From positions 1-22,701 of IMG/VR virus record IMGVR_UViG_3300042559_000902: 22,701 nucleotides of DNA; one strand, written 5' to 3'. The stretch comes from a virus. The translations under genes were made by a program, and so were the position numbers. The notes beneath the pieces were generated by a model that saw only the letters and a program-made list of their open reading frames with translations, ran no database searches and was not told the origin of the DNA. Position 1 is the first letter of the stretch. Each line of letters starts with the position of its first letter. Shown piece by piece: positions 6,473 through 14,753 of this stretch.

Positions 6473-8423
6473 TTTTGACAAGAGTCCAGCCGGGTCAGTC
6501 ACACTCAAGGCTCCCTCTTCTGGGTCGACGACTTTCACGCTGCCAGCTTCGGACGGCAGCAATCGCCAGCTGATCATCACCAACGGTCTGGGTGTCCTGA
6601 GCTTTGTGTCGCTCCAGGCTTCCGACATCCCCACTTTGACTGCGTCCAAGATCAGCGATTTCGACACGCAGGTCAGGACGAGCAGGCTGGATCAGATGGC
6701 GGTCCCCACCGCCTCGGTCAATCTCAACAGCCAGAAGATCATCAATCTTGCGACCCCCACCAACGCCACCGACGCAGCCAACAAGGACTATGTCGACAGC
6801 GTCAGCCAGGGACTGGACCCGAAGAACTCTGTCCATGTCGCCACCACGACCAACCTGAACTTGTCCTCGCCTGGCAGCACCATTGACGGTGTGACCATGG
6901 TCTCGGGCGACCGGGTGCTGGTCAAGGATCAGTCCACCGCCAGCCAGAACGGCATCTATGTGTGGAACGGTGCCGCCTCGGCCATGACGAGAGCCACCGA
7001 CGCCGACAGCGTCACCAAGCTGAACGGCGGGGCGTTTGTGTTCGTTGAAGAAGGCAACACCTACGCCACCACGGGCTGGGTATTGCAGCAGCCTGCTGGC
7101 ACATATGTTCTTGGCACCACCGCCCTGACTTGGTCCCAGTTCTCCGGCGCAGGCCAGATCACCGCCGGGACGGGCCTGACCAAATCGGGCAACACCATCG
7201 CCCTGATCACTCCGGTCACCACGGCCAACGGTGGCACGGGCCTCACGACGGTCGGCACCGGCTTTCTGAAGGGGAACGGCTCAACCCTCAGCTACGTCAC
7301 CCTTTCCTCTGGCGATATTCCCGATCTGTCGGCCACCTATGTGACCTTGGCGGGTAGCCAGACGATTTCGGGCACGAAGACCTTTTCCTCGTCGCCGATC
7401 TTTTCCACGCTGACCGGCTATGTGAAAGCCAACGGGGCCAGCGCCCTGACGGCCTCTTCGACTGTGCCAGCAGGAGATATCTCTGGTACACTTGGTGTTA
7501 GCAATGGTGGTACTGGTGCTACCACTCTCACCAGCAACGGTGTCCTGTTGGGCAATGGCACCTCGGCCATTCAGGCTACTTCGGCAGGCACGGCCAACCA
7601 AGTTTTGCGCGTCCCCTCCATTGGTGGTGCGCCCGCCTTCGGAGCCATCAACCTAGCCAGTACCTCAGCTGTCACCGGCACGCTACCCATCTCCAACGGC
7701 GGTACGGGCCAGACCAGCTTCGCCTCAGGCATCCTGAAGAGCGACGGCACCACCCTGTCGGCTGGCACGATTTCGGCTTCCGACATCCCCGACCTGTCCT
7801 CGACCTATGTCACCGTCAACACCAACCAGACGGTCAATGGCGTCAAGACTTTTGCGAGTGGGATCAATGTCAGCCAGATCACGCCTTCGGCGAACAACTA
7901 CATCGGCTTGGGGGCCTCGGGTACGCCTGTCCGGCAGATTGACACCTGGATTGGCAGCAACAACAACAAGCATACGGATGTCTTCCCCTACAACACCTCG
8001 ACATCGGCCACGCCTGTTGATCTTTTCCTGGATGGGTCCACCACCCGCATGGGTCTTTCTAATGGCGAAGCCTGGTATTACGAAGCCAAAGTTCTTGGGA
8101 CTCAAACGGGGGGTACTTCGGGTACGGTAGGTGATAGCTTTGCTACCCGATTTACCGGGGTGATCAAGCGTTCTTCCGGCGGCACAACCTCCATGGTCGG
8201 ATCGACATCGCAGGATATTGATGCTCGCGACACGGGGGCGGCGAACTGGGCGACGACAGTCACAGCAGACACCAGCAATAACGCTTTGAAAATCGCCTGT
8301 ACTGGCGAAGCCAACAAGACCATTTACTGGCAGTCTAAAGTCTCGCTGGTTCGCATCGGCACTCCTGGAGCTAGCGGTGGTGGCGGTGGCGGCAGCGGTG
8401 GCCCCTCAAGCGGCATGGTTTAA
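6462..8423 (+). CDS. Tail fibre protein with duplicated segment and GGTG repeats
   Basis: 653 aa with a GTG start: GAGG (6452-6455) lies six nt upstream, inside the end of the previous gene, and the frame overlaps it by 11 nt. The N-terminus (GSVTLKAPSSGSTTFTLPAS, then DGSN, LSF) is a common phage fibre entry motif. Residues 53-246 duplicate the segment of the 2782 gene. Units of NGGTG (near 7230, 7503 and 7695) follow with L-K-G-N-G or similar, then the third copy of the shared C-terminal domain (514-633). A Gly/Ser tail ends the protein (GGGGGGSGG...GMV). The whole looks like a long trimeric beta fibre whose head equals that of its two predecessors. The Gly tail after the domain is unlike the other copies and may link to another subunit. 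Confidence 0.75.
   Translation: MPINFDKSPAGSVTLKAPSSGSTTFTLPASDGSNRQLIITNGLGVLSFVSLQASDIPTLTASKISDFDTQVRTSRLDQMAVPTASVNLNSQKIINLATPTNATDAANKDYVDSVSQGLDPKNSVHVATTTNLNLSSPGSTIDGVTMVSGDRVLVKDQSTASQNGIYVWNGAASAMTRATDADSVTKLNGGAFVFVEEGNTYATTGWVLQQPAGTYVLGTTALTWSQFSGAGQITAGTGLTKSGNTIALITPVTTANGGTGLTTVGTGFLKGNGSTLSYVTLSSGDIPDLSATYVTLAGSQTISGTKTFSSSPIFSTLTGYVKANGASALTASSTVPAGDISGTLGVSNGGTGATTLTSNGVLLGNGTSAIQATSAGTANQVLRVPSIGGAPAFGAINLASTSAVTGTLPISNGGTGQTSFASGILKSDGTTLSAGTISASDIPDLSSTYVTVNTNQTVNGVKTFASGINVSQITPSANNYIGLGASGTPVRQIDTWIGSNNNKHTDVFPYNTSTSATPVDLFLDGSTTRMGLSNGEAWYYEAKVLGTQTGGTSGTVGDSFATRFTGVIKRSSGGTTSMVGSTSQDIDARDTGAANWATTVTADTSNNALKIACTGEANKTIYWQSKVSLVRIGTPGASGGGGGGSGGPSSGMV
6618..7199 (+). 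repeat. Duplicated fibre segment, copy 2
   Basis: 194 codons from ASDIPTLTASKISDF to LTKSGNTI, matching 3277-3855 throughout. Differences are mainly substitutions; one codon is gained near the G-N-T-Y-A-T-T-G-W region. Confidence 0.9.
8001..8360 (+). repeat. Shared C-terminal fibre domain, copy 3
   Basis: Encodes ATPVDLFLDGS, then VTADTSNNALKIACTGEANK and TIYWQSKVSLV. It is more diverged than copies 1 and 2, with R-W-V-A replaced by Y-W-Q-S. Confidence 0.8.
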
Positions 8424-8438
8424 TCTGGAGTTTGACAA

Positions 8439-11400
8439 ATGGCAACTAGAGTAATAGCCGCCCAGGACAAGACCACTTCGGGGGCGGGCGATGATGTCCA
8501 GATTAAAGCCGGTAATGCCAACACCAGCGGGGCTGGTGGTAACATTATTTTGCAGCCTGGCTCACAGGTAACGACTGGTGGAGATGGTTTTGTTCAAATC
8601 AAAGGAACAGGCGCCAACACCACACTCAAGTTGACAGAGTCTGCGTACAGCAGAAGTTTTACTTTTGGCATGGATTATTCCGGGGCTTCGCTGTCTGCCG
8701 ATGGCGGTCTTTCTGGAATTACTCTTTTCAACAAAATGTTCTTAAGTACCTCTGGACTTTTGAGGGCTGCTTATTACAGCTATGTTGGTTTAGGCAATTC
8801 AAACAGCCAGCATTATGACAACTGGGGTTTTATTTACCTAAGAAATGATGGCGTCATTAACTGGTGGGGTGATGTTGGTCTTACTTATGGCTCGGTTGGT
8901 CAGATTCGTGTTTCTAATGCTTCAACTGGTGGCGGTTCTTTTGCCTACACCTCCTCGACTCCGACTGCGCTATCAACCAATCCAACAAACGATTTAGTCC
9001 TCACAGGTTCTGCTTTCCAGCGTTTGTCTGCATCTTCTGCGGTAAGCCTCACGGGTATTGCCCCGCCCAGCACCGGCTCTCACGTCGACGGTCGCCTTAT
9101 TTGGCTCTACAATGTCGGCTCTTTCAACATCACACTCAAGCACAGCCAAACCAGCACGGCAGCAAATCAGTTTGTGAATGAAGGGGGCGGGGACATTGTC
9201 CTCGGACCTAACCGTGTCGTTCAAGCCATTTACGATTCGACGACCACTAAGTGGCGCGTCAACGGTGAAACCTATCCGTATGTCTTCCCCACCACCGACG
9301 GCACCAATGGTCAGGTTCTGACCACCAACGGAAGCGGAAGTCTTTCGTGGGCAACCGTAAGTGCTGGGGCTACAGCAAGCGGCACGACCAATTACATTGC
9401 CAAGTTCACGGGGGCTTCCACGCTTGGCAACAGTCTTCTTTATGACGATGGGTCAAATGTCGGTATTGGGACGACATCCCCACTCGGTCGCCTTGATGTC
9501 GTTGGCGCAAATACTTACGAGCCTATTCGTGCAATTACCAATTCAGCTTCAAATTTGGAGTCGGGAGCCAATGCTACGGTTGGCCTGTCGGTAAACAATA
9601 GCAACACAACGGCTGGCAATGGCATTGCAATTAGCTTTGCCACGGCAACTACTAACTCAAACCTTTATGGTGTTGGAGCAGTTGGCTTTAATAGTCTTAC
9701 CCACACCACCCTTGGCGTACCGCAGGGTAATTTCCAAGTTATTACTAGAGATGCTGGCGGTGGTTTAACTCCGAAGCTCACGATCAACACTAGTGGCAAT
9801 ATAGGGTTTGGAACAACTTCTCCAGACAAAAGACTTACGATTGCAGCGAATGGTCCATCCCCAGGGATCACGATCTACAAGTCTCCAGATGGGACCTTGA
9901 ATTCGGCACAGCTAGTAGCTGCTTTGGGAACAGGCAGCAGCAATACAAATGCTGGCACAACCGGCGGCAATGAGTATGGCATACTTCAGCTTAATCATAG
10001 CGGGACTGTTCGCTGCCAGTTTTACGCCAATGCGGGTGGTGCTGCTGGCAGCAATTTCGTTCTTGACGGCGTCTCTTTTGGGACCACCGCTACCTCGGCT
10101 GGCCAAGTCTATATTATTCCAGCTAATGCGGCTAGTAAGGCTCTTGTTGTCCGTGGCGCAGGAAGTCAATCTGCAAATCTAACAGAGTGGCAAAACGATA
10201 GCGGTACAGTCTTAGCCAGCGTAGACAATTTAGGAAGGCATATTAAGTCGTACAACTCGGCATCAGGTTTGTCCACCTTTAGCGTGGGCAAGACTGTTTT
10301 GGGTGCTGTTCATTTCGCAAACCCCGCCGGGACAAATACATCAACCCGCAACGAAGCAGCAATCACCTTCAGGGGCGATGTTGCCACAGAAGCCCAGGCC
10401 GGTATCTATGTCACCAACGACAACAGCACCGGCACGCACATGGCGTTCGCTACGACGGACTCGTATGCGACCGGCCCGCAGCTTGGTCTGACAATTGCGA
10501 ACACGGGGGCCGTGAGTTTTCCGCGTGCCTCGACCGTAAGCACGCCAGCAGTATGTTCCATCGGTTCTAACAGTAACGATGGTGGTGTTCTAAAACTATA
10601 CTCAGCTGGTTTCGGTCTGAGAATTACCAGCCTGAATGGGGACATCATTAGCGGTGATGTCAACAGCGTAAACATAACTCCAGGTGCTGCTGGCAATACA
10701 ACAGGCCTGAATGTTGTGGCGAATATGGGCGCAAATGGCACGGTCGCCGGTTTTACAAACAACGGAAATGTTGGCTCCAAAGTAGTTGTCATCAAAGGAA
10801 AAGCTGCTCAGACTGGCAACCTCACTGAGTGGCAGGACAGTACGGGGACGGTTGTTGCGGCGGTGAGTCCGACTGGAGCCTTCACAGGTTCGTCGTTCAC
10901 GCCCTACGGCACATTTAACTCTACTACGACAATCTTTGGAAATAACTATTGGACGCCGAACCTGAGTGGCGTCAGCAATCCTTCTTCTGGGACATTTACA
11001 AAAACAACAGCAACATCTGCTTGGGATTCACATTTTTATTCGACTGAAGGCTATACCAAAAATGTTTATTGTGCAGCAAGAGCCTCGCAGACAAATGGCT
11101 CTATCATGCTTGCACTCAACAGTGATCCAACTACCGATGCAAGTTATGTTTCTTTGGATTACGCATGGTATATCAGAGGGGATGGAATCTTAGAAATATA
11201 CGAAAGTGGAACAGCTATCTCTTCGTATGGTTCCTATACGACTTCAACAGTACTTTCTATTACTTACGATGGTTCTAACGTTCAATATTGGAAAGATGGC
11301 GTTATCCAACGAACGGTAGCCAGATCGACAGGTAGCCCACTCTATTTAGATTCCTCGTTTTCGACGCAGAATGCGTCTCTGAACAACGTTCAGTTTGGAC

Positions 11401-13382
11401 CTATCGGCCAACCCTTCGGCATCTCCGGCACCTCCGGCTACCTTCCGAAGTTCACGAGCCAGCAGACGCTTGGCAACAGTATTGTCTACGACAATGGCAC
11501 AAGTGTGGGCATAAACACATCTTCACCTGCCGGTGTCTTTACCGCAAAAGCTGCGTCTAGCTCAACGCATTTTGTAAACTTCCAAAATACTTCTGGAACT
11601 ACTGTCGCTTCTTTCTACAGCAGTTCAGCGGGACATGGACAGTTTTATGTCAACGACAATACTGGTTCTGGTAAATTCTCTGTAGTTGCACATGACGCTG
11701 CTTATTTTAATCTTCCAGCTTTTGTTAATAACAAGCTGGAAGTTGCGTGTCCAACAGTTGGCACAAAAGGACTTATTGTTAAGGCGTTCTTGGGGCAGAC
11801 GGCGAATCTGACGGAGTGGCAAAACAGCACCGGGACGGCGCTGAGTATTGTTGATGCTTCTGGTAGAGTTGGCGTAGGCTATAGCGGAAGTTTGGATGCT
11901 GTTGCCGGATATTCTTATTCTTTAAGAACTGGTGGCAACATCTTATTGCCAAACACAGGACAAATTGGCTTTTTGAATTCTACTGCGGCTGGTGCTTATG
12001 CTACCATTCAATACAACGCCAGCGACAAACTTATTCTTAGCAATTTTAATGCTGCTGGGTTAGGCATAAGTGTCGATGGCGGTGTTGAAAGATTTCTTTT
12101 AACAAACACTACGGCAACTTTTAAGACCCTCTTTACTGTTGGCGTTGAAGGCGTTAGTTCGTCCAATGTCAATTTCTATGTGAAAGCTGCATCGGGCCAG
12201 ACAGCAAATATACAGGAATGGAGAAACAACGCTGGTACCACGCTGTCTGCCATCAATAGTGCGGGCAGCTTTACTAATAACGGCGGATACAGTCAGTCAG
12301 AAGAATTTGGAAACGGCGCTACTGTAAGTAATAGTTATGCGACAGCAATAGGATATGCGGCTGTTGCTGGTCAGTTATCTACTGCGGTTGGGGCTAACGC
12401 CATAACCAGCGGAGTTACATCGACAGCACTAGGCGCAGACGCTAATGCTGATGGAGGGTCAACTGCTGTTGGAAGGTCAGCCGCAGCTTCTGGTGGTTCC
12501 GCAGTAGCCATTGGAGTAAACTCTTCGGCGGTAGGAAATAACTCAATAGCAATTGGCAGGCTTGCCGCTTCAAACGGCGGCATAGCTATTGGGTACAACT
12601 TTACGGGCGGAGGGGTTGGTTACACTAATTTTAATGCTTCAACTAATGGACTAGCAACAACTGGAGCCATAGCCGTATACGCTGGCGATGGTGCTACCAA
12701 CGGTAATTTTAGTCGCCAGTACTCTATCCTTGGCGCGTGGGCTACTGCAACATACGCATCACGCCTTGGTCGTGTTCAGTTGCGTGTCAACGACTACACA
12801 ACAGATCGTGAAGCGATTCGCTACGAGTCGGACGGTGCAAACGCCCTGACCAGCATCGGTGGCAGCGCAATCATCGCCAGCACCACGCTTGCGGTTCAGT
12901 CAGCCGCTTTGGCTAATAAGGGTCTTGTCGTCAGGGGGGCTTCTGGACAAACGGCTAATCTTCAAGAGTGGCAGAATAACGGCGGCACCGCCCTAGCCTA
13001 CATGGATGCCAACGGCAACTTCTTCGCCGTCAGCAAGAGCTTCTTGATTGATCACCCCACCCCCGCCAAGGCCGCAGAAGGCAAGAAGCTTCGTTATGCC
13101 TCATTGGAAGGTCCAGAGAATGGCGTCTACTTTAGAGGCAGGCTGGAGGGAGAGAGCGAGATTGTCCTGCCCGACTATTGGAAAGACCTGGTCGATCCAG
13201 AGAGCATCACGGTTAACTTGACCCCGCGCAAGCGACCCCAACCCAACCTGTTTATTGTTGACGCCAACGCAGAGAAGGTGACTGTCGGAGGCGAAGCCGA
13301 CATTTGCTGTGATTTCATCGTGTACGGCACACGCAAGGACATTGCTAAGCTGGAGGTGGAGATCGATGGGAACAGCTTATAA
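8439..13382 (+). CDS. Giant tail fibre protein with YadA-like repeats
   Basis: 1647 aa; GGAG (8427-8430) precedes the ATG by 8 nt. Order of parts: IILQPG beta repeat (about 29-56); module A (165-277); a DGTNGQVLTTNGSGSLSW linker (about 283-304); a G-T-x-x-Y-I-x-K-F-T to G-I-G-T-T-S-P unit (about 310-345, second copy about 994-1030). A concanavalin/SPRY-like stretch lies at about 835-990 (WYIRGDGILEIYESG, ITYDGSNVQYWKDG). Five copies of the KGLVVRG...QTANLTEWQN repeat begin at 566, 780, 1109, 1246 and 1493. YadA-head-like beta-roll repeats occupy about 1299-1390, and the C-terminal tip (1533-1647) carries FLIDHP and LEGPENGVYFRGR. No S74 auto-chaperone motif is seen. It is probably a long trimeric fibre that touches the host. 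Large parts are visibly more AT-rich than the head genes. Confidence 0.8.
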   Translation: MATRVIAAQDKTTSGAGDDVQIKAGNANTSGAGGNIILQPGSQVTTGGDGFVQIKGTGANTTLKLTESAYSRSFTFGMDYSGASLSADGGLSGITLFNKMFLSTSGLLRAAYYSYVGLGNSNSQHYDNWGFIYLRNDGVINWWGDVGLTYGSVGQIRVSNASTGGGSFAYTSSTPTALSTNPTNDLVLTGSAFQRLSASSAVSLTGIAPPSTGSHVDGRLIWLYNVGSFNITLKHSQTSTAANQFVNEGGGDIVLGPNRVVQAIYDSTTTKWRVNGETYPYVFPTTDGTNGQVLTTNGSGSLSWATVSAGATASGTTNYIAKFTGASTLGNSLLYDDGSNVGIGTTSPLGRLDVVGANTYEPIRAITNSASNLESGANATVGLSVNNSNTTAGNGIAISFATATTNSNLYGVGAVGFNSLTHTTLGVPQGNFQVITRDAGGGLTPKLTINTSGNIGFGTTSPDKRLTIAANGPSPGITIYKSPDGTLNSAQLVAALGTGSSNTNAGTTGGNEYGILQLNHSGTVRCQFYANAGGAAGSNFVLDGVSFGTTATSAGQVYIIPANAASKALVVRGAGSQSANLTEWQNDSGTVLASVDNLGRHIKSYNSASGLSTFSVGKTVLGAVHFANPAGTNTSTRNEAAITFRGDVATEAQAGIYVTNDNSTGTHMAFATTDSYATGPQLGLTIANTGAVSFPRASTVSTPAVCSIGSNSNDGGVLKLYSAGFGLRITSLNGDIISGDVNSVNITPGAAGNTTGLNVVANMGANGTVAGFTNNGNVGSKVVVIKGKAAQTGNLTEWQDSTGTVVAAVSPTGAFTGSSFTPYGTFNSTTTIFGNNYWTPNLSGVSNPSSGTFTKTTATSAWDSHFYSTEGYTKNVYCAARASQTNGSIMLALNSDPTTDASYVSLDYAWYIRGDGILEIYESGTAISSYGSYTTSTVLSITYDGSNVQYWKDGVIQRTVARSTGSPLYLDSSFSTQNASLNNVQFGPIGQPFGISGTSGYLPKFTSQQTLGNSIVYDNGTSVGINTSSPAGVFTAKAASSSTHFVNFQNTSGTTVASFYSSSAGHGQFYVNDNTGSGKFSVVAHDAAYFNLPAFVNNKLEVACPTVGTKGLIVKAFLGQTANLTEWQNSTGTALSIVDASGRVGVGYSGSLDAVAGYSYSLRTGGNILLPNTGQIGFLNSTAAGAYATIQYNASDKLILSNFNAAGLGISVDGGVERFLLTNTTATFKTLFTVGVEGVSSSNVNFYVKAASGQTANIQEWRNNAGTTLSAINSAGSFTNNGGYSQSEEFGNGATVSNSYATAIGYAAVAGQLSTAVGANAITSGVTSTALGADANADGGSTAVGRSAAASGGSAVAIGVNSSAVGNNSIAIGRLAASNGGIAIGYNFTGGGVGYTNFNASTNGLATTGAIAVYAGDGATNGNFSRQYSILGAWATATYASRLGRVQLRVNDYTTDREAIRYESDGANALTSIGGSAIIASTTLAVQSAALANKGLVVRGASGQTANLQEWQNNGGTALAYMDANGNFFAVSKSFLIDHPTPAKAAEGKKLRYASLEGPENGVYFRGRLEGESEIVLPDYWKDLVDPESITVNLTPRKRPQPNLFIVDANAEKVTVGGEADICCDFIVYGTRKDIAKLEVEIDGNSL
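8523..8606 (+). repeat. IILQPG beta repeat (short copy)
   Basis: Encodes SGAGGNIILQPGSQVTTGGDG. The 19-nt DNA core at 8543-8561 is identical to 15787-15805 and differs by one base from 19573-19591, both in the second giant fibre. Confidence 0.8.
8931..9269 (+). repeat. Fibre module A, copy 2 of 5
   Basis: Encodes GGSFAY, QRLSASSAVSLTGIAPP, DGRLIWLYNVGSFNITLKHS, DIVLGPNRVVQ and STTTKWRVNGE. It is the closest relative of copy 3 in the other giant fibre, with which it also shares the downstream linker. Confidence 0.88.
10134..13022 (+). repeat. Five interspersed NLTEWQN repeats
   Basis: Units of about 36 codons at 10134-10241, 10776-10883, 11763-11870, 12174-12272 and 12915-13022. Each reads (K)GLVVRG-x(4)-Q-T-A-N-L-T-E-W-Q-N-x-x-G-T-x-L-x-x-V-D-x-x-G-x-F with variation. 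The units are separated by unrelated sequence, so they act like standard joints between different inserts. Two more copies lie in the second giant fibre. Confidence 0.88.
12333..12612 (+). repeat. YadA-head-like beta-roll repeats
   Basis: Encodes about seven short units of the type A-x-A-I-G-x-x-A-x-A-x-G (ATAIGYAAVAG, TAVGANAITSG, TALGADANADG, TAVGRSAAASG, VAIGVNSSAVG, IAIGRLAASNG, IAIGYN). This is the pattern of trimeric autotransporter head repeats, which fold as a left-handed trimeric beta-roll. Confidence 0.85.
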
Positions 13383-14064
13383 TCCCTCGATAACAAACTC
13401 TGGGCTGATTCTGTGCGTTGATGTAGGCAATCCCCGTTCTTACCCTGGGTCGGGCACCACCATCAACGACATCAGCGGGCAGGGCAACAATGGCACGCTC
13501 ACCAACAGTCCATCTTACAACGCTGGAAACGGCGGCTATCTGACTTTTACGAGTGCGTCCTCGACTTATGTTTCCATACCGTATTCGGCCTCGCTGGATA
13601 CCCCGACCGGATGCACGCACGAAATCTGGTTTTATCCGACTGGGGTCGGGGAGTTTTTCAGTCGTGGCACCTCGGATTCCGGGGCAACGCCAGACAACCC
13701 AAGGCTTTATGTTAGCGCAACCGGAAGCGTTTATTTTGATTGGTCATCTCCCGCCGCAGATCGCTACGGTGATATTGCCGGGGCGGCGACTATGAACGCT
13801 TGGAATCAGGTCGTTCTTCAGACCCTCCCCAGCACAACCATGAAGCTTTATACCAACGGTGTTTACAAAGGCGCCAGCTCCATCGGCGGCAACATGCCAG
13901 CCACTATTCCCAACACCGCCAACCCCATCATCCTTGGTGGTGCCACCTGGATACCTCGGTATTTTTCAGGACGAATCGCCATCGTGCGTATGTATAACCG
14001 TGCCTTAAGTGCCGATGAAATATTGCAAAATTACAACGCTGTGCGTGGGAGGTTTGGACTCTAA
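13366..14064 (+). CDS. LamG / concanavalin-like adhesin, paralog 1
   Basis: 232 aa. The start at 13366 overlaps the end of the giant fibre gene by 17 nt and follows GGAGGTGGAG (13352-13361); an ATG at 13309 lacks such a site. The protein has the LamG_3-type layout: LILCVDVGNPRSYPGSGTT, then DISGQGNNGTLTN, a Y-L-T-F-T strand, HEIWFYPT, WNQVVLQ, LYTNGVYKG and FSGRIAIVRMYNRALSADEI, ending RGRFGL. These folds are jelly-roll beta-sandwiches that often bind sugars, so a receptor-binding role at the fibre tip is likely but not shown. It is the first of three tandem paralogs. The codons for the terminal G-R-F (GGGAGGT, 14047-14053) double as the Shine-Dalgarno of the next gene. Confidence 0.78.
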   Translation: MGTAYNPSITNSGLILCVDVGNPRSYPGSGTTINDISGQGNNGTLTNSPSYNAGNGGYLTFTSASSTYVSIPYSASLDTPTGCTHEIWFYPTGVGEFFSRGTSDSGATPDNPRLYVSATGSVYFDWSSPAADRYGDIAGAATMNAWNQVVLQTLPSTTMKLYTNGVYKGASSIGGNMPATIPNTANPIILGGATWIPRYFSGRIAIVRMYNRALSADEILQNYNAVRGRFGL

Positions 14065-14753
14065 TGGGACTTAGCCACTCGCCATCGACAGTAACCAACG
14101 GCCTGCTTCTCGCCGTAGACGCAGCCAACCCGCGTAGCTACCCAGGCTCTGGCACGACCTGGAATGATCTGAGTGGTAACGGCCACAACGGCACGCTCAC
14201 AAATGGCCCGACTTTTGCCGCCGGGAACAGCGGTCATATCGTTCATACGGGGGCTTCTAATCACCATACTGCGATAGCGAATACCACAGCCTTACGGCTG
14301 ACGACATCGGTAACCCTTCAAGCGATGATTTATCCTACCTCTTACCCAAACGGAGGGGGAGGGGGCGGTTTTCTAATTGCCATGCCTGGTGCTTATTATC
14401 TTGAATTAAAAAATTCTGGGGTGCTACGAACTTATTTTTACGGTTTGAGCAACGCAGGATATCACGATGGCACTAATACTGTACCGTTAAATCAATGGTC
14501 TCATGTTTCAGTTGTCCGCGACCAATCTGCCAACACCATCGTGACCTACATCAATGGAGTGGTAGATCGCACCGTCAGCAGTATTACTGGCTCTATGACT
14601 ACCGCGGTGAATACCCTGCAAATTGGTGCCTTCAGCGGTGGTGGTTATAGCTTTAATGGCCGAATTGCCAACGCTCATGTTTACAATCGAGCCTTAAGTG
14701 CCACAGAAATTTTGCAGAATTTTACCGCTATGCGTGGGAGGTTCGGCCTATGA
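14064..14753 (+). CDS. LamG / concanavalin-like adhesin, paralog 2
   Basis: 229 aa, beginning in the stop codon of paralog 1 (TAATG). The same landmarks appear in order: LLLAVDAANPRSYPGSGTTW, NDLSGNGHNGTLTNGPTF, a long strand-rich middle, WSHVSVVRD, VTYINGVVDRTV, FNGRIANAHVYNRALSATEI, and the end RGRFGL. N-terminal and C-terminal blocks are almost the same as in paralog 1 while the middle (about residues 60-130) has diverged and includes a run of glycines (NGGGGGGFL). That is what selection on a binding face would leave. GGGAGGT (14736-14742) in its last codons precedes the next ATG by 7 nt, and the genes overlap as ATGA. Confidence 0.78.
   Translation: MGLSHSPSTVTNGLLLAVDAANPRSYPGSGTTWNDLSGNGHNGTLTNGPTFAAGNSGHIVHTGASNHHTAIANTTALRLTTSVTLQAMIYPTSYPNGGGGGGFLIAMPGAYYLELKNSGVLRTYFYGLSNAGYHDGTNTVPLNQWSHVSVVRDQSANTIVTYINGVVDRTVSSITGSMTTAVNTLQIGAFSGGGYSFNGRIANAHVYNRALSATEILQNFTAMRGRFGL

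Noticed and set aside
2782-8423. Diversity-generating retroelement (template and variable repeat pairs)
   Set aside because: Mtd-like N-termini suggested it, but no reverse transcriptase gene is present in the window. The repeat pairs differ at all base types, not mainly at template adenines, and the variable C-type lectin fold is not seen. A remote retroelement elsewhere in the genome cannot be excluded.
13035-13382. S74 self-cleaving chaperone at the end of the giant fibre
   Set aside because: The GIGTTSP repeats made it likely, but the S-D-x-R-x-K-x-x-I type motif and catalytic Ser-Lys context are missing. The second giant fibre also lacks it.
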